Shown piece by piece: positions 1 through 6,783 of a DNA stretch of 40,204 bases. Made by a program: the position numbers and the translations under genes. Every line of letters begins with the position of its first letter. Position 1 is the stretch's first letter. The stretch is from Opitutales bacterium. GTDB lineage: Bacteria > Verrucomicrobiota > Verrucomicrobiia > Opitutales > T3Sed10-336. The notes beneath the pieces are model-generated. The model saw only the letters and a list, made by a program, of their open reading frames with translations, had not been told where the DNA came from and did no database searches. The stretch lies in assembly GCA_020831535.1 (NCBI GenBank), contig JAFIGF010000154.1, forward strand, positions 1 through 40,204. Direction: 5' to 3'.

Positions 1-78
1 CGGCGGGGGTGCGTTTTGCCGAGGATGCCCCGGGGGATGAACTGGACCCGGCCGGGTTACGTTCGGACCGGCAGATGA
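1..78 (+). CDS. Possible 3' end of an upstream gene (partial)
   Basis: Frame 1 is open from the window edge to a TGA at 76-78. That stop overlaps an in-frame ATG (75-77) of the next reading frame in an ATGA arrangement, as seen between coupled genes. Only about 25 residues are visible. They are Arg/Gly-rich and carry no recognisable motif, so this could be chance. Sequence left of the window would settle it. Confidence 0.2.
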   Translation, partial: RRGCVLPRMPRGMNWTRPGYVRTGR

Positions 79-233
79 GTGTCTATGAGCGAGCCGCCCG
101 GGGGATTGAGGAACCGGCGTATCGGCAGGAGGGACCACAGGAACGGGTCGTCGGTGGGGAGACCAGAGGCCGAATCGCCGAACAGGAGGAACGCGCCGAT
201 ACCGGCGACGGCTTTGAAGGAGGAAGGGTTCGC

Positions 234-977
234 ATGATGGAGGAAGCGGCCGTGTTGCAGGCCAACCGATGGGATCAACTCAACCGGTTCATGCTGAAAA
301 TGATCTTTTTGGCGGCTCTGGGGATGTTTGGCTATGATTATTTGGTCCGTTTTAATCGTCCCCGGGAAGTCTATTGCCCTCTTCCTTTGTCCAGTCCCTG
401 GGTGGATCGGATTTTTCCGAAAAACTCCGTTTGTTGGGTGGACTCTGTCGATGATGGCCGGGCGGAGGCCAAGGCTTATGCGGAAAGCGCGGTCCGTAAA
501 GGAGAGACCTTCTGCCTGATTGGCCCGGAGGATCTCTGGCCAGAGGAAAGGCAACTGCTTCGTTGGCCCCCGGTAGTGAAAAAATTAGGTTGGTCAGGAG
601 CTGCCTTGCCCAAGCAAACCTTGTCGCCAGGCCAGGAGGGGATTGATGCGGAGTATCTTTTTGAAAATCTATGGTTTGGCCGGGGATGTTTTGTGCTGCG
701 GACCAAGGCGGCCTCTTTAGCTGCTGGAGGACAGATGCAGGAGCCGGTGTTGCGATCGGTTGAAGAGTATTTACAGTATCGCTACCGCTCCCGTGGCTTG
801 GCCCGGCAAACGGTGCATTTTATTTTCCTGGAGTCCGATAAGATTGACGCTCAGACTTTGGCGAAGTGGGAGCGGTTGCTTTCCGCCACCAATGGCAAAC
901 TGGTTCTTCGAGGGGCTCATGGTGAGTTTCGGGAAATCTGTTCCGGCGAGACTTTCGGGCCGTTGGAGAAGAGGTGA
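234..977 (+). CDS. Unknown protein with one N-terminal membrane anchor
   Basis: I do not recognise this family. The frame is open from position 9 and possibly from beyond the window. I prefer ATG 234 because a strong AGGAGGAAGG ribosome site lies about 10 bases upstream, giving 247 residues. ATG 75, overlapping a stop codon as ATGA, is the main alternative (301 codons including the stop). With the preferred start, residues about 18-36 form one hydrophobic segment (LKMIFLAALGMFGYDYLV). The remaining roughly 210 residues would be a soluble domain outside the membrane. The soluble part mixes short hydrophobic strands (TFCLIGPEDLW, TVHFIFLESD, KLVLRGAHGEF) with charged helices, suggesting an alpha/beta fold. 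No catalytic motif stands out. It is followed by a 125-bp gap before menB. Confidence 0.6.
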   Translation: MMEEAAVLQANRWDQLNRFMLKMIFLAALGMFGYDYLVRFNRPREVYCPLPLSSPWVDRIFPKNSVCWVDSVDDGRAEAKAYAESAVRKGETFCLIGPEDLWPEERQLLRWPPVVKKLGWSGAALPKQTLSPGQEGIDAEYLFENLWFGRGCFVLRTKAASLAAGGQMQEPVLRSVEEYLQYRYRSRGLARQTVHFIFLESDKIDAQTLAKWERLLSATNGKLVLRGAHGEFREICSGETFGPLEKR

Positions 978-993
978 AGCGAAAGAATTGGGG

Positions 994-1035
994 TCGGCCC
1001 ATTCTTTATCCGGGAAAGAACCATTCTCTGGCCGA
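994..1035 (+). terminator. Hairpin after the first gene, weak terminator candidate
   Basis: Nested inverted repeats lie 17 bases past the stop codon. TCGGCC (994-999) pairs with GGCCGA (1030-1035), and inside it TTCTTT (1002-1007) pairs with AAAGAA (1015-1020) around a 7-base loop. No clear T-run follows, so it may be only an mRNA hairpin. Confidence 0.25.
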
Positions 1036-1102
1036 TAGGGGTTGTGGAAAATTCTGTTTTGGGGGTTGTCCCTGATCGAAAAATTGGCAATTTTAATTCT
1101 CT

Positions 1103-1930
1103 ATGGAATGGAAACCTGCCCTAAAGTTTAAAGATATTCTTTACGATAAATCGGAGGGGATTGCCAAAATCACCATCAATCGTCCGGAAAAACGAAATGC
1201 CTTTCGCCCGGAAACTATCAACGAAATGATTCAAGCCTTTCAGGACGCCCGGGATGATTCTGAAATTGGAGTGATCCTACTGACCGGGGCAGGTCCTCAT
1301 ACCGACGGTAAGTATGCCTTTTGTAGTGGCGGCGACCAAGGTATCCGCGGTGATGCGGGGTACATAGACGGTCAAGGTGTTCCCCGGTTGAATGTCCTTG
1401 ATCTGCAAAAACTCATTCGTTCCATCCCGAAAGTGGTCATTGCCCTGGTGGCTGGTTATGCGATTGGCGGAGGTCATGTTCTTCATGTGATGTGTGATTT
1501 GTCGATTGCTGCGGACAATGCGGTGTTTGGCCAAACCGGTCCTAAGGTAGGGAGTTTCGACGGTGGTTTTGGGGCCAGTTATCTAGCCCGTATTGTCGGG
1601 CAGAAAAAAGCTCGGGAAATTTGGTACCTTTGTCGGCAATACAATGCGAATGAGGCTTTGCAAATGGGCTTGGTCAACAAAGTTGTCCCGGTCTATGCGT
1701 TGGAAAAAGAGGGCGTTCAATGGGCGCGTGAAATTCTTGAAAAAAGCCCCATCGCCATTCGTTGTCTCAAGTCGGCCTTCAATGCCGACTGCGACGGACA
1801 GGCCGGATTACAAGAATTGTCTGGCAATGCGACTCTCTTATACTATATGACTCAGGAAGGCGCTGAGGGAAAGAAAGCCTTTCTGGAGAAACGTGCGCCG
1901 GATTTCCGTAAATACCCATGGTTGCCGTAA
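1103..1930 (+). CDS. menB: 1,4-dihydroxy-2-naphthoyl-CoA synthase (MenB)
   Basis: This enzyme closes the second ring of the menaquinone head group, converting o-succinylbenzoyl-CoA to 1,4-dihydroxy-2-naphthoyl-CoA in the cytoplasm. The 275-residue product is a crotonase-fold protein of usual MenB length. It has the signature [13 protein letters not shown] (about residues 24-36), the oxyanion/CoA segment [24 protein letters not shown], the MenB-specific [14 protein letters not shown], and the C-terminal [14 protein letters not shown] block. These distinguish it from generic enoyl-CoA hydratases. The ATG at 1103 gives the expected N-terminus, but no good Shine-Dalgarno precedes it. A small zinc-ribbon gene follows 36 bp later and may be co-transcribed. 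No other men gene is in the window. The call implies that the organism respires with menaquinone. Confidence 0.97.
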   Translation: MEWKPALKFKDILYDKSEGIAKITINRPEKRNAFRPETINEMIQAFQDARDDSEIGVILLTGAGPHTDGKYAFCSGGDQGIRGDAGYIDGQGVPRLNVLDLQKLIRSIPKVVIALVAGYAIGGGHVLHVMCDLSIAADNAVFGQTGPKVGSFDGGFGASYLARIVGQKKAREIWYLCRQYNANEALQMGLVNKVVPVYALEKEGVQWAREILEKSPIAIRCLKSAFNADCDGQAGLQELSGNATLLYYMTQEGAEGKKAFLEKRAPDFRKYPWLP

Positions 1931-1966
1931 TCGTTCAAAGGTTCTCGATGGAGAGGGGAGGTTGTC

Positions 1967-2200
1967 GTGTTTGCCGTTGACTGGTCCACGGGTGCGACAA
2001 TTTATCTGCTTTGCGCCTGCCTGTTTCTTTTTTCACTCTGGCTTTGGTATGATCGGCGGGATCGGGCTTATTACGAAATGAAACGCCGCCGTTCGGTTTA
2101 TCACTGCGTCAAGTGTGGCAAAATGTATGATGGCCCCGCCGATCAAAAGGTCAAAGAATGCCCTTCCTGTGGGTTTGCCAACGCCCCCTTGCGGTTTTAA
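1967..2200 (+). CDS. Small membrane protein with C-terminal zinc ribbon
   Basis: The 77-residue protein starts at GTG 1967, which a GGAGAGGGGAGG ribosome site upstream supports. Residues about 9-28 form one hydrophobic segment (ATIYLLCACLFLFSLWLWY). A basic stretch (DRRDRAYYEMKRRR) then places the C-terminus in the cytoplasm by the positive-inside rule. Residues 46-71 carry a two-knuckle zinc ribbon, CVKCGKMYDG...CPSCGFAN. This architecture is common for tiny hydrogenase-HypA/zinc-ribbon-like proteins of unknown role. The function is unknown; possibilities are metal sensing or a protein-interaction adaptor. It lies 36 bp after menB on the same strand, so an operon is likely, but no mechanistic link is evident. 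Confidence 0.75.
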   Translation: MFAVDWSTGATIYLLCACLFLFSLWLWYDRRDRAYYEMKRRRSVYHCVKCGKMYDGPADQKVKECPSCGFANAPLRF

Positions 2201-2249
2201 AGCAATTAGGTGAAACTTTGGTCGGTGGGATTTCGCAAGCTCAATTTGT

Positions 2250-2273
2250 GCGGCTGCGCGGAACACTCCGACC
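2250..2273 (+). repeat. 24-bp dispersed intergenic repeat, copy 1
   Basis: This segment matches 11342-11365 at 23 of 24 positions, differing only at the fifth base (C here, T there). The shared core is TGCGCGGAACACTCCGACC. Both copies are intergenic, follow a plus-strand gene, and lie near GACCTCCGA runs. This is probably part of a larger non-autonomous intergenic repeat family. Confidence 0.6.
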
Positions 2274-2301
2274 TCCGATTACCGGTCTCCGGCCACTCGG
2301 A

Positions 2302-2326
2302 TCGCGGGGTAAACCCGCTCCTACCC
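2302..2326 (-). repeat. REP-like palindromic element
   Basis: On the minus strand the segment reads GGTAGGAGCGGG-TTTAC-CCCGCGAT, an imperfect palindrome with GCGGG/CCCGC arms around a 5-base loop. Its form (GTAGGAGCGGG...CCCGCGAT) closely resembles REP elements known from Pseudomonas and other bacteria, where RAYT transposases mobilise them. No RAYT gene is in this window. It sits in the 241-bp gap between two convergent genes, which has no other gene. Confidence 0.5.
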
Positions 2327-2441
2327 CGCTTCGCCTACGGCTACGCAGGACACCGCGCAGCAGGAACGCTGTCTTCCCTTCTTAATTCCTAATTCATAAT
2401 TGCTTCGCTGTCTCCAGCCTCTACTCAAATGACCTGGAGTT

Positions 2442-3152
2442 TCACCTGGTCTCGATAATCCGAAGGTCAATTCGTTCGCCTGGGAGGATGGAAAGTCCGG
2501 GGGGAATATCAATGAGAATGGGTAAGGCGCGTTCCTCGGTTTCCGAAAAAGGGTGTTGGAATGCTGGTCCCAGAGGTTCGAATTGCGGTCCAATACTTCG
2601 AACGGTGCTGAGGGCGCTTTGACGTTGCCCTCCGCGAGTTACGACCTCAATGGAGTCTCCGGCTTGGGGTAGATTTCCTGCGGGCTGGAGAATATAGCCG
2701 ACAATATATTCCGGTTGATTGGAACGGATCGTGGCGAGAACTGTTCCGGCTTGGATAAAGGTGCCTGGCTGGGATGATAGGGCGGTGATGATCCCCGCTG
2801 TCGGGGCCCGGACTTCAATCGGTTGGGTTGGGATTCCAAATTCTGCCGGAAGGGGCTCTATTCGGGCGATGATTTCGCCGGCCTCAACTTCCTCATAAAG
2901 GCCTTTTTTCAGGGAGGTAAGAATACCTGCTTCGGGTGCTATCGCTTCACTCACCGGAGCGTAAACTTCTCCAACCATATGGGTTGGCGCTATTTCGCGG
3001 TTCCAGAGATAAGCGACAGCGAGAACAACCCCGGCAAAGATAAGAAAAGGCAGAGCCTGGGTCCGAAACTGTCTCCAGCGGATCCACAGTGGCGTCGGTA
3101 TGGTTGGGTATTCCGGCATGAAAGGGTTAGAGTTCAGATTCTTTTTCTGCAC
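2442..3152 (-). CDS. HlyD-like periplasmic adaptor (membrane fusion) protein
   Basis: The 236-residue protein has a short cytoplasmic N-terminus, one membrane segment at about residues 31-50 (TQALPFLIFAGVVLAVAYLW), then a periplasmic part with two lipoyl-like half-motifs. These are EVYAPVSEAIAPEAGILTSL with VEAGEIIARIEP, and IEVRAPTAGIITAL with IQAGTVLATI. A beta-barrel-like region follows (IEVVTRGGQRQ to GERIDLRIIE). It is shorter than canonical HlyD/AcrA (about 350-400 residues) and lacks a long coiled-coil hairpin. GTG 3152 would overlap the upstream gene by 26 bp; ATG 3119 is an alternative giving 225 residues. It is the last gene of the VTC-DUF4956 group, which suggests a cell-envelope role for that module. 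No ABC or RND partner is adjacent. Confidence 0.75.
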   Translation of the reverse strand: MQKKNLNSNPFMPEYPTIPTPLWIRWRQFRTQALPFLIFAGVVLAVAYLWNREIAPTHMVGEVYAPVSEAIAPEAGILTSLKKGLYEEVEAGEIIARIEPLPAEFGIPTQPIEVRAPTAGIITALSSQPGTFIQAGTVLATIRSNQPEYIVGYILQPAGNLPQAGDSIEVVTRGGQRQSALSTVRSIGPQFEPLGPAFQHPFSETEERALPILIDIPPGLSILPGERIDLRIIETR

Positions 3153-3813
3153 TGAGTCCCGTCACCCGGGAGGTGCCTTCAAGCTCGCGTATTTTGTGCA
3201 CCAATTCTTCCATGCGATGGGGATCCCGAAGCAAGAGGCGGTAGGACAAATCGGTCCCAATCCCATCATCCTGGGAGCGCTGGCTGGCACAAACGGTACG
3301 AAAGCTGTAACTGTTGAGCAGTTGACGCAAGTCATTCATTTCCTCCACGGGACGGGCCCAATGAAAATTCAAGATCATATCATACCGATGCCGTGCTCCG
3401 AAGGAGGTGTAGTAGAGATAAATAAGAATGCCGCAGATGAGAAATAGACCGGCAATAGCGGTACTGTAGCGAGCGGTCCCACAGGCCATACCAAGGGTGA
3501 TGCCGGCAAGGATGTAGCAAGTGTCGAGAGTATCCCTCAATATGTTTCGGAAGCGGACAATTGCGAATAGGGCCATCAGGCCAAACGCGGTGATAAGATT
3601 GTTGGCGAGGACCATCATCACCATGGCCACGAGGATGGGGATGAGGACGAGGGCATTGACATAGCTGCGGGAATACGAAAGCCCGGAATGGGTGAGCATA
3701 TACGTCCAGGCCAAAACTTGCCCCGCTACAAAAGCCATTAACAGGCCCATCAGGACCTGGGAAGTTTGTATCGGTTCATGGGTTTGATCACCAAAAAAAA
3801 GACTTTCCAGCAT
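3127..3813 (-). CDS. DUF4956 family membrane protein
   Basis: The 228-residue protein has about four to five membrane segments in its N-terminal half: LMGLLMAFVAGQVLAWTYM, a long hydrophobic stretch from YVNALVLIPILV to LMALFAIVRF, CYILAGITLGMACG, and IAGLFLICGILIYLYY. A soluble C-terminal domain of about 90 residues (from HRYDMILNFH) follows. The FGLMALFAIVRFRNILRDT region is characteristic of DUF4956. This family recurs beside VTC-domain polyphosphate polymerases, where it is thought to be the membrane partner; the biochemical role is not established. It begins 2 bp after the VTC gene stop, so the two are translationally close. Its end overlaps the longest version of the adaptor gene. Confidence 0.88.
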   Translation of the reverse strand: MLESLFFGDQTHEPIQTSQVLMGLLMAFVAGQVLAWTYMLTHSGLSYSRSYVNALVLIPILVAMVMMVLANNLITAFGLMALFAIVRFRNILRDTLDTCYILAGITLGMACGTARYSTAIAGLFLICGILIYLYYTSFGARHRYDMILNFHWARPVEEMNDLRQLLNSYSFRTVCASQRSQDDGIGTDLSYRLLLRDPHRMEELVHKIRELEGTSRVTGLSAEKESEL

Positions 3814-3815
3814 GA

Positions 3816-4703
3816 TTAAAATTCTCCGTAGCGTTCTCCCGCAGAGACGGTGGATTCCCGGTTTGGTCTTCGCAAATGGGGGAGACGATGAGGTTCAAGT
3901 TGCAAGGAATGAGGGTCTAGAAGCCGTCGTTCTTCCATCGTGATGAGGCCGTCCACGTATTTTGCGGCAGACGTCTGGCGAAGCTGGAAAACCCGTACCA
4001 TCTCCTGCATCCATTGCGGGAACCGTCCGGTAAATTTAAGCTCGAGAACGACGTTGGGCCCGAAGACCGGGACGCCTCCCTGCGGTTTTGGGTTCAGGCG
4101 TCCCGCTGGTTCCGGACGGGTCATGACCTTTCGGTCAAGAGTTAGCCGAATCCGATTTCCCTGGTCCCCATACCATGCTTCGCGCAAGTACGAGACATGT
4201 GTAATGGCTTGGGCTCGCAACCCGTTAAAGAGGTGGCAAAAATTTTCCAGAGATCGTTCTTGCTCGGGCTCTGGGTTCACTAATTCATCCCGGTCTGGTT
4301 TTTGGTAGGCGATGATTTTTCGGACAGCGGTACGTTTTATCCGGCAGCGCTCCTTGTAGATAACGTTGTTTTCGCGACGTTTGATTTCGCCATAGACCGG
4401 TGCATCATCCTCTTCCTCGTAAAACCGAATTCGCAGCTTATAGCGATTGCGTTCACCGTTGATCGTACTCTGGTGCAGTTTTAGATCCGGCGAATCAAAG
4501 TATAGACTGTGAACAGGGTAGGAAAAATTCGCCCGGTTAGCCCCAAAGGGGTCTGGCGTAAGATAGGGAAAAATAAAATCCCTGATTCCTTTGGCCGTTT
4601 GCTCATCCAGAATATATTTTAACTCAAAACGTTGGGCTTGCAACATGACGATCGAACAGAGGGATAGTAAAGCCTCCGAACGTACAGTTTGCCGCATGAC
4701 CAT
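3816..4703 (-). CDS. VTC-domain polyphosphate polymerase
   Basis: This is a member of the triphosphate-tunnel family related to yeast Vtc4, which makes inorganic polyphosphate from ATP. Visible hallmarks on the tunnel strands are RFELKYILDE near the N-terminus, SLYFDSPDL, NRYKLRIRFYEEE, VYGEIKRREN, VIYKERCRIKR, RLTLDRKV, NVVLELKFTGRFPQWM, and a C-terminal SAAKYVDGL. These strands supply the paired basic and acidic residues that line the tunnel. The longest frame gives 295 residues from ATG 4703. ATG 4646 (MLQAQRFELKY) fits the usual family start better, and neither has a good ribosome site. There is no membrane segment. The gene leads the VTC-DUF4956-adaptor trio, so polyphosphate may be made at the inner membrane. 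Confidence 0.9.
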   Translation of the reverse strand: MVMRQTVRSEALLSLCSIVMLQAQRFELKYILDEQTAKGIRDFIFPYLTPDPFGANRANFSYPVHSLYFDSPDLKLHQSTINGERNRYKLRIRFYEEEDDAPVYGEIKRRENNVIYKERCRIKRTAVRKIIAYQKPDRDELVNPEPEQERSLENFCHLFNGLRAQAITHVSYLREAWYGDQGNRIRLTLDRKVMTRPEPAGRLNPKPQGGVPVFGPNVVLELKFTGRFPQWMQEMVRVFQLRQTSAAKYVDGLITMEERRLLDPHSLQLEPHRLPHLRRPNRESTVSAGERYGEF

Positions 4704-4790
4704 AAAGTTGACCAGAAAAAAAGCGGGAGAGTGGAGTGGTGGTAGTCGAAGTCGTTAGATCCTGGGTGGGTGGCAGCGCTGACTTCTGCC

Positions 4791-5402
4791 TTACAAGGTC
4801 ACTTTCAGCGTAAGGGAGCCGGAGAGGGTCCCTTTGCGAAAGGATGGGGAGGGAGAAGAGGGACGGCGATTTCTGCGGCTGCGGGGGCCGGATACGGTAC
4901 GGGAGTCGCGCAAGGTTTGGTTGAGGTGAATCGGTATATTCAGAGACCCATCGGTGAGGGTATCACTGCTGAGATCCAGGCTGCCTTCGGCGACATATTT
5001 AGGGCTGGTGTCCTGGATCGCCTCGGCGACCGCATCGCTGGGAAACATGGCGATGCGTCGGGCCGGTGGGGTAGTGAAGGCCATGCGGGCGAAGATATCG
5101 CCAGCGTTTTTGATTCCGGTGGAAAGGATGTCACTCAGGAGATCCCCAAACCGGTTCGGGGCGGTAGGTTCGGTAACGGCCACTCTCAGGCCAAAAGGCC
5201 CGTCCACTCGCTCTTTCAAAAGGGCCTTTTCGAAAAAAGAGGCTTTGCCCAAGGACCGTTTGCCTTGGCGAAGGGAAACTTCCAATAGGGCTCTCCGCAG
5301 GGCGATGGCGGGTCGTGGCAGGATCAACTCTGCCATGACCAAAACCTTGCCGTTACGGTTCAAAGGAGAAGACAAATCAATTTTTTCAAGAGTGAGAAGC
5401 AT
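4791..5402 (-). CDS. Unknown soluble protein
   Basis: I do not recognise this 203-residue protein. It has no membrane segment or signal peptide. The first 80 residues alternate short hydrophobic strands with charged turns (LLTLEKIDL, KVLVMAELILP, RRALLEVSLRQG, GPFGLRVAVTEP), suggesting a beta-rich domain. The middle is helical (FGDLLSDILSTGIKNAGDIFARM). The C-terminal 35 residues are Arg/Ser/Pro-rich and low in complexity (GPRSRRNRRPSSPSPSF), then end in a strand-like SGSLTLKVTL. It lies 87 bp upstream of the VTC gene on the same strand, so it may belong to that transcript. The internal-strand pattern and position support a real gene. The antisense frame 4770-5288 is Gly-rich and not convincing. 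Confidence 0.6.
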   Translation of the reverse strand: MLLTLEKIDLSSPLNRNGKVLVMAELILPRPAIALRRALLEVSLRQGKRSLGKASFFEKALLKERVDGPFGLRVAVTEPTAPNRFGDLLSDILSTGIKNAGDIFARMAFTTPPARRIAMFPSDAVAEAIQDTSPKYVAEGSLDLSSDTLTDGSLNIPIHLNQTLRDSRTVSGPRSRRNRRPSSPSPSFRKGTLSGSLTLKVTL

Positions 5403-5516
5403 AAAAGAGAAGGCTAATCTACTAAAAAGCTGGAGTTCTGAAAAGCTAAAATGTTGCTACAAAATCGAAAGCAGATGGCCGGTCCAACCAGGGGTAGAAC
5501 GGGTGTCTATTCGATT

Positions 5517-6119
5517 TCAGTTCGCTGAACTCCGATTACGGTCCTCCTCCCGAAGGCGTTTCTGGAGTTTTTCGGCCAAACGGCGGGACTCCTCTTCCTC
5601 CGGGAATCCCCAGAAGTAGACGGCAAGATCTTCGGGGGAACTCTGGTTGTGAAAATGGAAGAGAATCTGCCATTGTTGTTCCCCATTGGTGAATTCGGTT
5701 TTTTGGAGGGAGGTTTCGCGAAAAAGAGCGATCGGAAAGGTTGTGGCCTGACCCCGGCGGGCGATTCGTAGGGTTTGTGGTTTCTCTGAAAAACGAACTT
5801 CTCCCCAGAGCCCCCGGAGCATACGCCGGAAGAAAAAAGCGACTAAGGTGGAGAGCGCTGGTGCCACAAGAATAAAGGTCAAGTACATCCGGAATTTATG
5901 GTCAACCAAATCTTTGTTCAGCGAAGCCAGAATTTCGAGAAAAATCCCAAAGCACACTACGAGCAACAGGAAGGATCCCAGAAACGCATAAAGGGAAAGT
6001 TTTCCGACTTTGGGTTGCAGCAGGAAGCCCTCCTTGGTTTCCAGCCAGAAGGGTTTGAGGCCCTGATTGTAAGGGGTCCTTGTGGGAGAAAAGAGGGCTT
6101 GCTCAGAAAGAACAGACAT
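5517..6119 (-). CDS. Unknown two-pass membrane protein
   Basis: The frame is open to 6254, but that would run into the yajL gene. ATG 6119 (MSVLSEQALFSPTR) gives 200 residues and a 28-bp gap after yajL. Two hydrophobic segments are clear at about residues 41-64 (LSLYAFLGSFLLLVVCFGIFL) and 78-97 (YLTFILVAPALSTLVAFFF). A cytoplasmic C-terminal half of about 100 residues follows, beginning RRMLRGLWGEVRFSE. It ends in a charged helix (EEEESRRLAEKLQKRLREEDR). The C-terminal half looks beta-rich (TLRIARRG, WQILFHFHNQ, LAVYFWGFP), like small PH-like membrane proteins; this is only a resemblance. No function is assigned. Confidence 0.6.
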   Translation of the reverse strand: MSVLSEQALFSPTRTPYNQGLKPFWLETKEGFLLQPKVGKLSLYAFLGSFLLLVVCFGIFLEILASLNKDLVDHKFRMYLTFILVAPALSTLVAFFFRRMLRGLWGEVRFSEKPQTLRIARRGQATTFPIALFRETSLQKTEFTNGEQQWQILFHFHNQSSPEDLAVYFWGFPEEEESRRLAEKLQKRLREEDRNRSSAN

Positions 6120-6147
6120 CCGGGAAAAAGATCGCGGATAACCGCCC

Positions 6148-6705
6148 TCAGTCGTCCTTGTACATAATCGCCTCAGCGACCTCTTGGCGGACTTCTGGTC
6201 CCAATAGATTCTCGACCAACTGTAAAGCGAATGGAATGGCCGTTCCCGCTCCACATGAAGTGGTCAAATTGCCGCATTGCACCACGGGTTCGGGAAGGAG
6301 AGGACAAGGCATTTTGTCACGAATGGAGAAATGGCCGGTAAGGCGGTTGTAGGGTTCGGGGATCAACCCCGCTTTTGCTAAAACCAATGGAGCCGCACAG
6401 ATTGCGGCAAGCCACCGGTCTCCTTCTATTTGCCGGAGAATCATTTTACGCAAATCTTCATCTTCACACAAATGTCGCACGCCGGGTCCTCCGGGCAGAA
6501 GTAGCAAATCATAATCCTGTTCATAGCATTGGCTTAACAAGCGATTGGCCACTACTTGGAGTCCGGTCTTGCCGATGACAAACTTGTTTTCCAATTGTGC
6601 GGCCAAAGTGCATTTGATACCCGCACGGCGTAAAATATCCAAGGGAGCCAGCGCTTCGATTTCCTCAAAATCTTCGGCCAAGACGATCAGCGCTTTTTTA
6701 CTCAT
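6148..6705 (-). CDS. yajL: DJ-1/PfpI family protein, YajL/ThiJ type
   Basis: The 185-residue protein is a full-length DJ-1 superfamily member. Family members are oxidative-stress-responsive chaperones or proposed deglycases; physiological activity is debated. The conserved acid Glu15 (EDFEEIEALAP) and nucleophilic Cys103 in the elbow AAICAAPLVLAKAG are present, as are LLLLPGGPG and the C-terminal TTSCGAGTAIPFALQLVE. That last block matches the YajL pattern better than PfpI proteases. I chose ATG 6705 because the frame upstream runs into the divergent SDR gene and MSKKALIVLAEDFEE is the family N-terminus. A promoter sits immediately upstream so that the transcript would start at or within a base or two of the ATG. 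A minus-strand run of genes follows. Confidence 0.93.
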   Translation of the reverse strand: MSKKALIVLAEDFEEIEALAPLDILRRAGIKCTLAAQLENKFVIGKTGLQVVANRLLSQCYEQDYDLLLLPGGPGVRHLCEDEDLRKMILRQIEGDRWLAAICAAPLVLAKAGLIPEPYNRLTGHFSIRDKMPCPLLPEPVVQCGNLTTSCGAGTAIPFALQLVENLLGPEVRQEVAEAIMYKDD

Positions 6706-6711
6706 GCTCTT

Positions 6712-6740
6712 ATTATAAAGGCAAGTATCGGTCGTGGAAA
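6712..6740 (-). promoter_or_regulatory. Sigma70-type promoter of yajL, probably leaderless
   Basis: On the minus strand, TTTCCA (6740-6735), a 17-bp spacer and a perfect TATAAT (6717-6712) precede yajL. The expected start site, 7 bases beyond the -10, falls on the A of the ATG at 6705. No Shine-Dalgarno is possible on such an mRNA, so translation would be leaderless. Confidence 0.6.
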
Positions 6741-6783
6741 GTGTGAATTTGCCTTTTCTGCCATTTCGAGTTCTATCGGTGTC

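Noticed and set aside
57-554. Minus-strand frame of 165 residues opposite the first gene
   Set aside because: It has no motif, and the plus-strand frame has a strong ribosome site, a membrane anchor and continuous coding character.
2442-3152. The HlyD-like protein as adaptor of the RND pump at the right end
   Set aside because: It is 36 kb away, lacks the usual RND-adaptor length and lipoprotein signal, and is coupled to the VTC genes.
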